Source of the DNA: Cololabis saira
Taxonomy: Eukaryota > Chordata > Actinopteri > Beloniformes > Belonidae
NCBI RefSeq assembly: GCF_033807715.1
Contig: NC_084600.1
Coordinates: 46,563,824-46,627,823 of the forward strand
DNA length: 64,000 nt
Direction: 5' to 3'
The translations under genes were made by a program, and so were the position numbers. Shown piece after piece: positions 32,999 to 42,476 of this stretch. Below the pieces are notes generated by a model. It was not told the DNA's origin, did not search any database, and saw nothing but the letters and a program-made list of their open reading frames with translations. Every line of letters starts with the position of its first letter. Position 1 is the first letter of the stretch.

Positions 32999-35900
32999 CT
33001 GAAGAAGCTTAAGAAGAATAAAGTTAATTCACATCTGAATCTAAAACAAACATCTGAAGCTGCAGAAAAAAAAGATTCATTGGAGATGAGTGGATAAAAA
33101 AACAAAAAACAACAAGGTTTACTTACGAGACGGAGAACGTGTGTCTGAAATCGAAAGAAAGTACACATTATTTTAGTTGCTCCAATTCAAAAACCTCTAG
33201 ACATCATGATTCATATTCTATTGCAAATGTTTTTCTGATTCTAGCAGTGCTTACACTTCTTATTGTTTGGTAAAAAATTGTTTTGCTAACTCGTTATTTA
33301 CATATTTTTCACTTTTACATTGACAATAAAAATATCAACTGAAAGTCTAAAATCAATATACTGAAAGACAGATTACAAATATTTCTTACCGTTGTTTTTA
33401 CAAGGAAGAACTTCCTTTTTGTAAAGAACAACTCCGACAACCACAGCGACAACCACGGCAGCGAGAACAACCAGAGCAACAATGATGGGGACGATCATGT
33501 CGTTTGGTTTCGCTGTTGAGAAAACGGATAAATAACCTGATTATTAAACAAACATCCATGAACTGAACTGGTGACAGTCACGAAGAAATTTTAATATTTT
33601 CTACATTTCTTTCTGTTGGCACATTTACATTTAGCTATTAAACCTCATTTAAGCTGAAATATGAAATTTAATAGCACATATGTGTTCATCCATTTATTTA
33701 ACAGCCTCTAAGATCTTGTAAAATGTTTCAACAGTTGAACAAATGTTGCAGCTGAAAACTTCAGTTTGATTTCACGTAAAGTCTCATGCTCTGATCTTCT
33801 TTTAGAGACTCATGATTTTATTTATAAAATAATTTCAATCCATTAAAACTCAACCTGAATAACAAAAAAAAAGTAAAGAACTATAAAGGTTTATCTCTAA
33901 ATCCTGGAAGTAATGTAATTTTGTACATCAGGGGTTTATGAACTGCTGATCGTACACTCCAGCTCTATTACACTGATCTAAACTGTGTTTTTCAATTTCA
34001 GTTCAGTCTTACGTTCGTTGGACCGGACCCGTCCTCGGTCCAGTTCGGTGATGTCGTCCTTGTCTCCAAACAGCTGGAACACACATTCATACTTGGTCCA
34101 GTCCTCAGATGAGTCTGATGGAAGTCTGAGGTCAACAGTCATCTGGAAGGTCCCGTCGTGGTTGGGGAGGATCTCTCCTTTGTCCACACCTTCATGGATC
34201 TCCTCTCCATCCTTCCTCCAGAACATCTCGGCTCTGTTGGGGTAGAAACCTGTAGCGTGGCAGCTGACTGGAGAGGAGGATGTTTTCTGGAGGAGAGACA
34301 CTGAAGGACGCTCTGCAGAGGAAACACAACATGGATTATAGATTCTGTATTGTTTTTTAGCAATTCACCAGTAATTAGTTATGTATAATGTAGTTTAAAC
34401 GGTCGAGTTATGGATTGTGTAGGTTTTAATGCTCGGAGTAACAAATAAGAAATGTGATAGTGAGGGGAAAAAAAAGACAAATGAAGAGATGTTGAGAAGT
34501 TGAGAAAACGGGAGATGTGAACGAATGAAACATGTGTAAATTAATGTATAATTAGGCATTCAGTTATTCATATAGTAAAACGTTCAACAAGATATCAAGT
34601 AATTAAAAACTGTATTAATTTAAATTGCCAGGTCATGTGACTCTACCTGTTCTCATCAGAGATCTCCTCCCATAGTTCACATACTTCTTCACCCACTCAG
34701 GACAAAACTGGGTCAAATAGTTCTTCCTCCGTACCATCAAACCTCTGTCATTTTCCCACTTATGTTTGGTGATTACAGCCTGTGGTGTTGGAGCGATCCA
34801 TGACTCCATCTTCTTTGGCTCCAGAGCTACAAAGTCTTCTCCATCGTAACCATGCTGGTTATAACCTTTAACGTCTCCAGTTTCATCGTCCCACTCACAT
34901 CCATACATTCTCTGGAGAATGTGAACACCTGAGAAACAGAATCAAAGTCTGAAATGAAACACTGAGATCTCAGAGATTTATTAATCATTTATATATTGCA
35001 AACTCAAATATGTGCTAATACAACAAAAAATGTTTTTTTTTTAATTACGCTGCCGGCTGGGATTTTACTTTGTGGATGTTTTAGAGAAAAAAACAGGTTT
35101 AAATTCTCTCTTAACTTCAAACACTGACTTCACAAACACAGTGAATCTACAAAAATGAAGATGATGTAACTTCATGTTAACTTCAGGAACCAACACACAC
35201 AGATTTAATGGTACATCTCCTTAAATAAAATAAATTGAACATTTATCTTCCTGTCAGACTAAACGGTCCTGAAGGTTTTCTAGAAACGTCCTCTGAAGGA
35301 CAAAAGAACAACTTCGATCCAGAGCTTGATCACTAAACATTATTTTTATTCTATAAATAAAAGAACTACGATTATTATTCTGAGTAATTCAACATTTTAT
35401 TCATTATTATTTCCCACAACACTATGGTTGATAAAGTAACTAACAGTAACTTCTCTGAAATTATTGGTTACTGAAATAATTTCAGTAACTAATAATTTCA
35501 GCAGTGAATATGTTTATTACATAATAAACAAACTGCAGTTAAATAAGGTTAATTTGAGATAAAGTGAAGTTCAACTACGTGTTTATTATAGATGAACAAC
35601 TGATCAGCAGAGTTCATGTAAACTAGTTGTTAAATTTGTAGATAAAAACGGTCAAACCAATTAAATGTACATTTTACACTATAATAATGAGTTTTAATGT
35701 TAAAAACAAACAAATATTACTAAAGTCCAGGTAGAAGGAAACTTCTCCACCTGCTTATTTCAGAATCTCTGAAAATAAAAAAGGTTTTCTTTTTAAAATG
35801 GTAGAAAAAAATATGGTCTTTATTTCATATTTTAAGGTAGAAATTCAGAGAGAGAAATTCGGAGAAAAACTTTCTTGACTCTTAATTCTTTTCATATGGC

Positions 35901-38080
35901 GATCACAACAAACAAGGACGTGAACTTTACAATAAACAGTTCATAATCAGTTTCACTTATTTTGAAAGAACTTTTACATCCTTCAGGTGATCAACATCGT
36001 TGGCTGCTTGTTGGTGAATCTGGAAGTTTGTTTCTGCCAGATAAAAGTTGAAGCTTTTACGCAACCTCTGTAGGAGGTGAACAACAAGTTCTGTTTTCAG
36101 TTGTAGAAAACGCTGCTTTAGTGAGTATTTACTGTTTAACTGCTGAGTAGCATCTTTACTGACACTTCATGTACTTTTACTTTTAGTTGCTACCAGAAGA
36201 ATGTTTGTCTGTTTTTTCAGGTGGATTGTATCATGATCTCTTCATGATCTCTTCATGATCTCTTCATGTCCTCCGTCACCTGCTGGTGCTTCAGCTCCAG
36301 CAGAAGTTCACATCTAACCCGTCAACATTTAATATGTAAGAAACTACAAAGTTAGAAATCATCTTATCGTCTCATTTTTGTTCTGTGAACAGACCGACTA
36401 GAACAGATGTTTTAATAAATGCTCAAAATAACGAGATAGCAGATGAAAATCTCTGCTTCACTAAACATTTATGAGCCCCAATAAAACTATTGTTCTCTCT
36501 TTTTATCAATTCAAATGTATAAATTCAACAAATTGAGTCCATGTACATTTTGAACTGATTCTTTTTTTCATGCAAATCCTCTTTTCTCATTACGTATTTG
36601 TTACATGTGAGAAAATAAAGAGCAAGTGACTCACATCCTCCAAAAGACAAAAGAACATTTTACATTTTTCTATCTAAAGGAAATAAAGCAAGATATTTTC
36701 ATAACTGAGAAAACTGAATCTGTTGGTATTTCCTCCTCCTCATCAAAATAATTGACGGTTAATATTTGGTTAATATTAGTGATGTTTGTTCTGGAGACGG
36801 AGGCACCGAGGAAAAGACAGGAGGACGAGTTGGAAGCAGCAGAAGTTTAAATGTGGACTTTCTTTTTGGGACTGACAGGACTGACAGGATCAGGGATGAG
36901 AACATCAGAGGGACGACGCACGTCAGACGTTTTGGACAGAAACTCAGGGAGACCAGACTATTATGGTTCTGAGGGAAAGTGAATCTACCGGTGGAAGGAT
37001 GATGAGGTTGGAACTGTCAGGACGGTTATGGATGTAGTGAAAGACGACAGGAAGTTAGTCGGTGTGTAAGAGGATGTGGAGGGTTAGATGGAGACGGATG
37101 GTTCGCTGTGGCGACTCCTGAAGGGAGCAGTCCAAAGGAAAAGAAATGAATCGAATAGATCAACAGTTTATATGTTGATGACTGTAAACACACAAAGTAA
37201 AGCTGATGGAATCTCACTGGTTCATTTTATTTTCAGATGTACAAATTCAGCTTAAACCTTTAAATCTTAAATCAAAGAAACTATTTTACATGTTGTCCTG
37301 TAGTTGAGGTTCATAAATGTGTTATTTTTCATGTGAGGACACAAAAGGAGGAGCTGGTTGTCTCTGTCCTCACAAGGACGTCAGTTCCTCTGGAGTCATG
37401 ACCATGTTTGTAGTTGAGCTAAAACATGATCATTATTATTTAAACTCTGACTCATGTGTTTCTAACAAAACAAAATAAACAAAAGTCTCTTTCTAAGTGT
37501 GTGTGGTACTTCCTAGCACATGATGATACAAAAACACATTTACAATAAACAGAGAAACAGAAACTAACCTCCAGTTTGGTTGAAGCGCTGCCTTAGGGTT
37601 TCAATGCTGACTTTGGAGCTCTGATGGGTACCTGCCATCCTCTCAGTCTCTCTCTCCCAGTACTGGGGATCCTTCTCTGAGACTCTGCTCATCCAGTCCT
37701 GTTTAGCTTCTGCCTTTTTGGTGTTGCTGTCATAGCGAAACATCTGAACATCATCTACTAATCCAACAGCCACAAACTCTGGGAAGTTTGGGACTTGAGA
37801 GGATCCAGTGTAGAAATACTTCAGAGAGTGAGTCACTGCAGGAAGAAACGAATGATATTTTAGTTTTCAGGGTATCAGCCTCATCATTTCCTTTCAGGGG
37901 GGAATTAAACAGCTGATGTAGATCACAATCTCATCTAAAATGCATGTATTCTCAAAAGCCACCCATCTCCATGTATGTTATATGTATAGGCTAGATACAA
38001 AATAAAATAAAATATATTTCTAAATCACCTGCCGTGACAGCGGGAACTCCGAAGAGAATCAAGAAAACGAGTCTCAGCAT
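32955..38080 (-). CDS. MHC class I heavy chain, complete, U-lineage-like
   Basis: It presents cytosolic peptides to CD8 T cells at the cell surface together with beta-2-microglobulin. Exons on the minus strand are join(32955..32998, 33127..33144, 33390..33512, 34013..34312, 34647..34928, 37569..37835, 38029..38080). They total 1086 nt, or 361 aa plus stop, with all junctions GT/AG and in phase. The domains are a 17-aa signal peptide, alpha1, alpha2, an Ig-like alpha3, a connecting/TM segment and a short tail. Classical anchors are all present: KYFY (Tyr7), QYW (Tyr59), QRFNQT (Arg84 and the N86 glycosylation site), TKHKW (Thr143, Lys146, Trp147), KNY (Tyr159), NYG (Tyr171). The alpha2 and alpha3 disulfide cysteines are also present (YGCE/QFCP and SCHA/YECV). 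It looks functional and classical. The locus letter cannot be assigned from one copy. Human residue numbering is used by analogy. Confidence 0.95.
33127..33144 (-). CDS. MHC class I exon 6 (18-nt micro-exon)
   Basis: TTTCAG|ACACACGTTCTCCGTCTC|GTAAGT encodes (D)TRSPS of the tail. It keeps phase between exons 5 and 7, and skipping it would also stay in frame (18 nt). Confidence 0.85.
33390..33512 (-). CDS. MHC class I exon 5 (connecting peptide and transmembrane helix)
   Basis: 123 nt: KPNDM, then the hydrophobic IVPIIVALVVLAAVVVAVVV segment, then YKKEVLPCKNN. The charged stop-transfer residues follow the helix, as in a type I protein. Confidence 0.93.
34013..34312 (-). CDS. MHC class I exon 4 (alpha3 Ig domain)
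   Basis: 300 nt: ERPSVSLLQK, VSCHATGFYPNRAEMFWRKD, GTFQMTVDLRLPS, KYECVFQLFG. The C1-set pattern C...FYP...W...L...YxC is complete. The donor is GAAC|GTAAGA. Confidence 0.95.
34647..34928 (-). CDS. MHC class I exon 3 (alpha2 domain)
   Basis: 282 nt: GVHILQRMYGCEWDDETG, YNQHGYDGEDFVALEP, ITKHKWENDRG, RRKNYLTQFCPEWVKKYVNY. The acceptor is CTCAG|GTGTTCAC and the donor is AACAG|GTAGAG. Confidence 0.95.
34929..37568. other. MHC class I intron 2
   Basis: 2.6 kb of AT-rich intron. The only recognisable content is a decayed LINE end at 36780-37160 and a threefold TCATGATCTCT repeat near 36230-36270. Unlike the neighbouring genes, no exon-edge copies occur next to its splice sites. Confidence 0.6.
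36780..37160 (+). mobile_element. Decayed RTE-like LINE 3' end
   Basis: The plus strand keeps GTGGAAGGATGATGAGGTTG, ATGGATGTAGTGAAAGACGA, GAGGGTTAGATGGAGACGGA and TTCGCTGTGGCGACTCCTGA. These are the landmarks of the C-terminal end of RTE-type reverse transcriptases (G-R-M-M-R-x-E-L...MDVVKED...VRWR...IRCGDP). Frameshifts are present. Confidence 0.6.
37569..37835 (-). CDS. MHC class I exon 2 (alpha1 domain)
   Basis: 267 nt: (V)THSLKYFYTGSSQVPNFPE, FVAVGLVDDVQMFRYDS, DPQYWERETERM, ETLRQRFNQTG. The acceptor is CTGCAG|TGACTC and the donor is GGAG|GTTAGT. Confidence 0.95.
38029..38080 (-). CDS. MHC class I exon 1 (signal peptide)
   Basis: 52 nt: MLRLVFLILFGVPAVTA plus one base, a typical hydrophobic leader. 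The donor is GGCAG|GTGATT. Confidence 0.92.
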
Positions 38081-38204
38081 CGTGGTGCAGATTATTTCAA
38101 GTTTTTGAAACGCGTTGTTGTAGTTGATCTCCTCTCTGTTGGAGAGGGGATCTGACAGAAGTCAGGGAGGAGAGAGAACATAAAGCTGCCAGTTTCCTTC
38201 TGAT

Positions 38205-38286
38205 CCAATGAGAATTCACCCTGAGCGTCGTCGTCACCTGTATCCAGGTGAAACTGACCCACTGAGGTTTGTAACGAAACTGAAAG
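38205..38286 (-). promoter_or_regulatory. MHC class I promoter: ISRE, X2-like and Y box
   Basis: Reading toward the gene (right to left), GAAACTGAAAG at 38276-38286 is an interferon response element (GAAANNGAAA). TGACGACG at 38236-38229 is an X2/CRE-like half site, and ATTGG at 38209-38205 (CCAAT on the plus strand) is a Y box. The X2 to Y distance is about 20 bp, as in the SXY modules bound by RFX, CREB, NF-Y and NLRC5. No strong TATA box; a weak TTTATG sits near 38180. Confidence 0.7.
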
Positions 38287-38460
38287 TTAAATCTGCAGTA
38301 TATTTCTCCTCAGAGATTAGATATCCGTGTTAAATATACTTTAAACGGGTCTCTTGAGCTACTAATAAAACAATATCTTGTTTGTTTAGTTGTTTATCCT
38401 ACAGCTGATGTAAGATTGAATATTTTAGGTTAAAAACGCAAACTGATATGTAAAATATAT

Positions 38461-38660
38461 TGTGGCGGACACAATAACGGACCTCGCACCCATCAGGACT
38501 GTATGGAAGGGGGCGTGGTCACAAGCATTTATTTGGTTGCTTAGCAACGTGTGTTAGTTTACAGTTGTCAACTGACAGTTCTTTTGGTCAGTTGGATTCC
38601 GCTGTCACGGAATAAAGACGTGTTTTACCAACCTCTGGAGTCGAGCCTCATCCTGCCACA
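38461..38660 (+). mobile_element. Probable solo LTR between the MHC and slc46a3 promoters
   Basis: 200 bp beginning TGTGGCGGAC and ending TCCTGCCACA (TG...CA ends), with an internal AATAAA (38614-38619). No retroelement genes adjoin it. The AT-rich flanks make the target duplication ambiguous. Confidence 0.55.
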
Positions 38661-39125
38661 AATATATATTTTTTTAATTGTATTATTTATTTCTTTTATT
38701 TAAATCTTGAAATGAAATGAAAGATTAAAATCAAAGGCAAAATAGCATTTTTTTTTATTTAAATCTTGAAATACAATTAGAGATTAAGATCAAAGGCAAA
38801 ATAGAAAATATATTTGTTTTTAATTGTATTATTTATTTATTTTATTTAAATCTTGAAATACAATGAAAGATTAAGTTCAAAGGCAAAATACATTTTAATT
38901 TATTTATTTGTATTTAAATCTTGAAATACAATGAAAGATTAACATCAAAGGCAAAATCCAATTTCTTTTTTAATTTCTTTTTCTTTTTTTATTATTTTTT
39001 TGCGTAAATCTTGAAATACAATGAAAGATTAAGATCAAAGGCAAGAACATTTTTTTTAATTAAAAAAAATGTAATTTAAATCTTGAAGATGAGAGATTAA
39101 GATCAAAGGCAAGATTTTATTTTAA
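38661..39125. repeat. ~75-bp tandem repeat (AAATCTTGAAATACAATGAAAG)-type, about six units
   Basis: Each unit has ATTTAAATCTTGAAATACAA, GATTAAGATCAAAGGCAAAA and a T-rich spacer of varying length. Confidence 0.9.
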
Positions 39126-39359
39126 ATATTTTCAGTTTATATACACATTGATTGTCTTCAAGTGAAACATTTACATTTCCTTTTAATTTGTCATTTTCAC
39201 TCATGTGGCTCTCTGGCCTTCACGGACTGATGACAGATGCGAGTTTCTGTTCCTCCTCTTTAGGAAAATAACTTTAATATCCCATTTTTAGAGATATTTA
39301 CACTAATTCTTAACTTTTTTAGCAGAAACATCTTCTCTCTCGTTACATCCATCCATCTC

Positions 39360-39500
39360 TGATCTTTTTTTTAACAAAACTTTATTGAAAATATACAAAT
39401 TCTTGTAATTTAATTACAATATGAAAAGAAAGGAAAATAAAAATAAAAAAGGGAATTCTTGTAAGGAATACAAAAAACAAAAAACAAAAAAAAAAACATT
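39360..39500 (-). mobile_element. LINE 3' tail (minus strand)
   Basis: The minus strand reads CAATAAAGTTTTGTTAAAAA at the left end, the same 3' terminus type as the L1-like element at 28637. No coding part is attached. Confidence 0.5.
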
Positions 39501-39529
39501 TGTTGTTCCGGGTTTGTTCCGGTTGTCGT

Positions 39530-39590
39530 CCCTAACCTCGCGAGAACTGCCACCCAGACTGCAGCAGGGGGCCGTTCTCGCGAGATTAGT
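39530..39590. promoter_or_regulatory. Inverted pair of TCTCGCGAGA motifs
   Basis: CTAACCTCGCGAGAAC faces GTTCTCGCGAGATTAG across about 30 bp. The right copy is a perfect TCTCGCGAGA at 39576-39585. That palindrome is a known core-promoter element of CpG promoters. Here it may serve slc46a3 (start ~350 bp away) or simply be a small inverted-repeat element. Confidence 0.5.
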
Positions 39591-39789
39591 GACATTTCAT
39601 TTTGCAGTTTAAAAATTATTACATTATAAAACGGGGAATTTACGGGACAATACTAATACGAGAGGATGGCGGGAAAGAAGGGTCAAATACGGTCAAAAAC
39701 GGGAGATTTGACAGGTCATGGTGTAAAAAGAAGTCATAATACGTTCCGCTCCAGTGTACCGCTTTAAATGGCTCTGCCCGGCTCTCCAC

Positions 39790-39967
39790 TTCTGATTGAC
39801 AGGACCTTCTATCCAATCACGGCGAGCCTGGAGACCAGCGGACCAATCACAGCCCAGTGGGGGCGGGGCCTCCGCCTTTCATAACCTGGTGTTCTCGCGT
39901 ATAAAAACAAGCGCTCCGGCGCGTCTGGTAAACACAGCTGATCATGATCCAGGACACTCATTAACAC
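39790..39967 (+). promoter_or_regulatory. slc46a3: slc46a3 promoter and noncoding first exon
   Basis: In order: TGATTGACAG and CCAATCAC (39813) CCAAT-type sites, a second CCAATCAC (39843), a GC box GGGGGCGGGGCC (39859-39870) and TATAAAAA (39900-39907). A short GC-rich leader then ends in a consensus donor AACAC|GTAAGTTTT with its border at 39967. Transcription would start near 39930. The next acceptors are those in front of the start codon at 42282. Confidence 0.7.
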
Positions 39968-40020
39968 GTAAGTTTTACAAGAATGTGCTTTTACCTTTTT
40001 TATTAGAGAGATAAACGCTG

Positions 40021-41420
40021 ATCTGTCCGGTTCTGGGAGTTATTTGAGTATACATGTGAGCTGATTTTGCTGATCTTGCAGCATCTGTCAGGGTTTTTTT
40101 TGCAGGAATGCAGATTCACAAGGTTATTATTATTCAGTTTTGAGTCACGTTTCCAGCTGTCAAGACAGGATTTGATCCAAAAAGAGACAATAGTTTTGTA
40201 AAAGTTAAACAAAGCCGGTCATGAATTTCAATGTTGTGTTTTCAAGGCCTGAAAAGTGCTTGAATTTTAGTTTAAATGCTTGAAAGTGCTTGAAATTATA
40301 ACTCTGTGTCTTTCACCAAATTGGGATCAGACTGTATAGTTTAGTTATTACAAGGAGACATAAAATCAGTAAGATGAAACATAACTAGATGTTTACAGCA
40401 TGATAAAATGTACATAATTGTGATAAAAAGCGGAAAAAATAATAATTATTATTCAGTCTTGAGTCCTTTTTCCAACTGTCCAGACAGGATTTGATCCAAA
40501 AAGAGACAATAGTTTTGTAAAAGTTAAACAAAGCTGGTCATATCTGCCACAAACTGATAAACCAACATTCAGGGTGTTTTAAATCCTTGAAAGTGCTTGA
40601 ATTTCAATGTTGTGTTTTCAAGGCCTGAAAAGTGCTTGAATTTTAGTTTTAAGTGCTTGAAAGTGTTTGAAATTATAACTCTGTCTTTCACAAAATTGGG
40701 ATCAGACTGTATAGTTATTATAAGGTTATTATGTAGTTATTATAGTTATTACAAGGAGAAATAAAATCAGTAAGATGAAACATAACTAGATGTTTACAGC
40801 ACGATACAATTTACATAACTGTGATTAAAAAGCAGAAAAAATAATTCTGAATATATACATATTCCTGTAGATATTTTACCCCAGCGATAAGGTGCTTGAA
40901 GATTTTGAAAATTACTCTTGAAAGTGCTTGAAAATAGTTTGAATTTTAGTTTAAGTGCTTGAAATTATAACTGTGTTTTTCACAAAATTGGGATCAGACT
41001 GTATAGTTTAGTTATTACAAGTTATTACAATAAAACCAGTAAGATTAAACATAACTAGATGTTAACAGCATGATACAATGTACATAATTGTGATTAAAAA
41101 GCAGAAAAAATAATTATGAATATAAATATTCCTGTAGGTATTTTATCCCAGTGATTAAGGTGCTGGAAGATTTTGAAAATGACCCTTGAAAGTTCCTGAA
41201 TTTGACCTTGAAAAACGTGCAGGAACCCTGTTATTGAGCTGATTTAGCTGATCTTGCAGCATCTGTCAGTGTTTTTTGCAGGAATGCTTCCATGTGAAGC
41301 TTCACATGGTTATTATTATTCAGTCTTGAGTCATTTTTCCACTTGTGAAGACAGTATTTGATCCAAAAAGAGACATTTCAAATAAATAGTTTTGTAAAAG
41401 TTAAACTGCCAGAAACACTG
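40021..41420. repeat. Irregular large tandem repeat in slc46a3 intron 1
   Basis: Two blocks recur. Block one has CTTGCAGCATCTGTCAGGG to GATCCAAAAAGAGACAATAG (about 40075, partial at 40460, and 41255). Block two has TTGGGATCAGACTGTATAGT to AACATAACTAGATGTTTACA (about 40320, 40700, 40990). At about 41185-41231 it ends in TTGACCTTGAAAAACGTGCAGGAACCCTG-type sequence, the inverse of the hAT-like end in the 24-26-kb duplication. Confidence 0.8.
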
Positions 41421-41488
41421 ATAACCAACATTAGATCAAACCGTCTGTTTTCTTTGTTTAGTCACGTGCATCGTGTGTTATTGACATG

Positions 41489-42045
41489 TAGGGGTGTAAC
41501 GACACACTAATCTCACCATACGGTACGATACACCATATTATAGCAGTATTTTTTAACAACCTTGAATGAAAGACACAAAATACAAAACAATGCTGTACGT
41601 TTGCTCTATTGTTACAGTTTGTAATGCTTTATAACTGTTTAAGTTTTAAAGAGAAAGCCAGGCCAACCATTTTCTATAAACTGAACTAAAAGTAAATGTC
41701 AGGTTTGCATTATGCATCTTCAGTTTCATACAAGTACAAATATTTAGACACAAACTGAATAGTTTCTCTTATATGACTTGATTTTTTTTTTCCAGAAATT
41801 TAACAACTACAATTAAATAAAAGTAAATAAATAAAGTATGAAAAGTCCCAAACTCCAGTCAACACGACAGTTATTGATCTTGTTCCAGAGCTCAGAGCTT
41901 CACCTGCTCCAGCCTGAGGCCGTAAGGTTGAACCCCGGTACAAAATTGTACTTCAACATTAATCTCAACATTTCAACTTTTTTCTCGACATTTCGACTTT
42001 TTTTTTCGTCCGCGGGTCGAGGTCGTCACGTGATCCCGCTGCACC
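41489..42045. mobile_element. Truncated hAT copy (TAGGGGTGTAACGA family)
   Basis: It starts TAGGGGTGTAACGACACACT and matches the complete element at 54445-55453 through AAGAGAAAGCCAGGCCAACC and TTTCCAGAAATTTAACAACT. Its right end is rearranged with TCGACATTT iterations. Confidence 0.75.
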
Positions 42046-42103
42046 AATAGGATGTTACTAGTAAACACAATAGATCATTATTAAGGTATAAATGTTATTT
42101 ACC

Positions 42104-42281
42104 TGGTCAGTTTTGTCCCAGGATGCGGCGGCTGTACCTGGTGGAGCCCGTGGTGTTTTTTCCTGAACATAAATGTTATTAACTGGTCAGTTCTCTCCAG
42201 GATGCGGCGGCTGTACCTGGTGGAGCCCGTGGTGTTTTTTCCTGAACATAAATGTTATTAACTGGTAATTTTTCCCCCAGG
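42104..42281 (+). repeat. Two extra copies of the slc46a3 start exon edge
   Basis: Acceptor plus first codons (CCAGGATGCGGCGGCTGTAC + CTGGTGGAGCCCGTGG) occur at 42121 and 42200 before the authentic one at 42280, with 79-80-bp spacing. In both copies the frame runs 11 correct codons (MRRLYLVEPVV), then FFPEHKCY and a stop. Confidence 0.92.
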
Positions 42282-42476
42282 ATGCGGCGGCTGTACCTGG
42301 TGGAGCCCGTGGTGGCGCTGTACGCCTTCAGCAGCTTCCTCATCTACCCGCTGGTGCAGCAGTACGTGTACCGACGCCTCTGGGTGCAGCTGACCAACAG
42401 CAGCTACCCGGCCTCCACCAACACCTCCAGATGTGCAGGGAACAGCAGCGGTGCAGGGAACAGCAGCATCATCCAG
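42282..42476 (+). CDS. slc46a3: slc46a3 coding exon 1
   Basis: 65 codons from ATG 42282: TM1 (EPVVALYAFSSFLIYPL), QQYVYRRLW and a glycosylated loop with a GNSS/GAGNSS internal duplication. The acceptor TTTTTCCCCCAG precedes the ATG by 1 nt and the donor is ATCCAG|GTTAGT. The third of three start copies is chosen because only it continues into the transporter. Confidence 0.93.
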
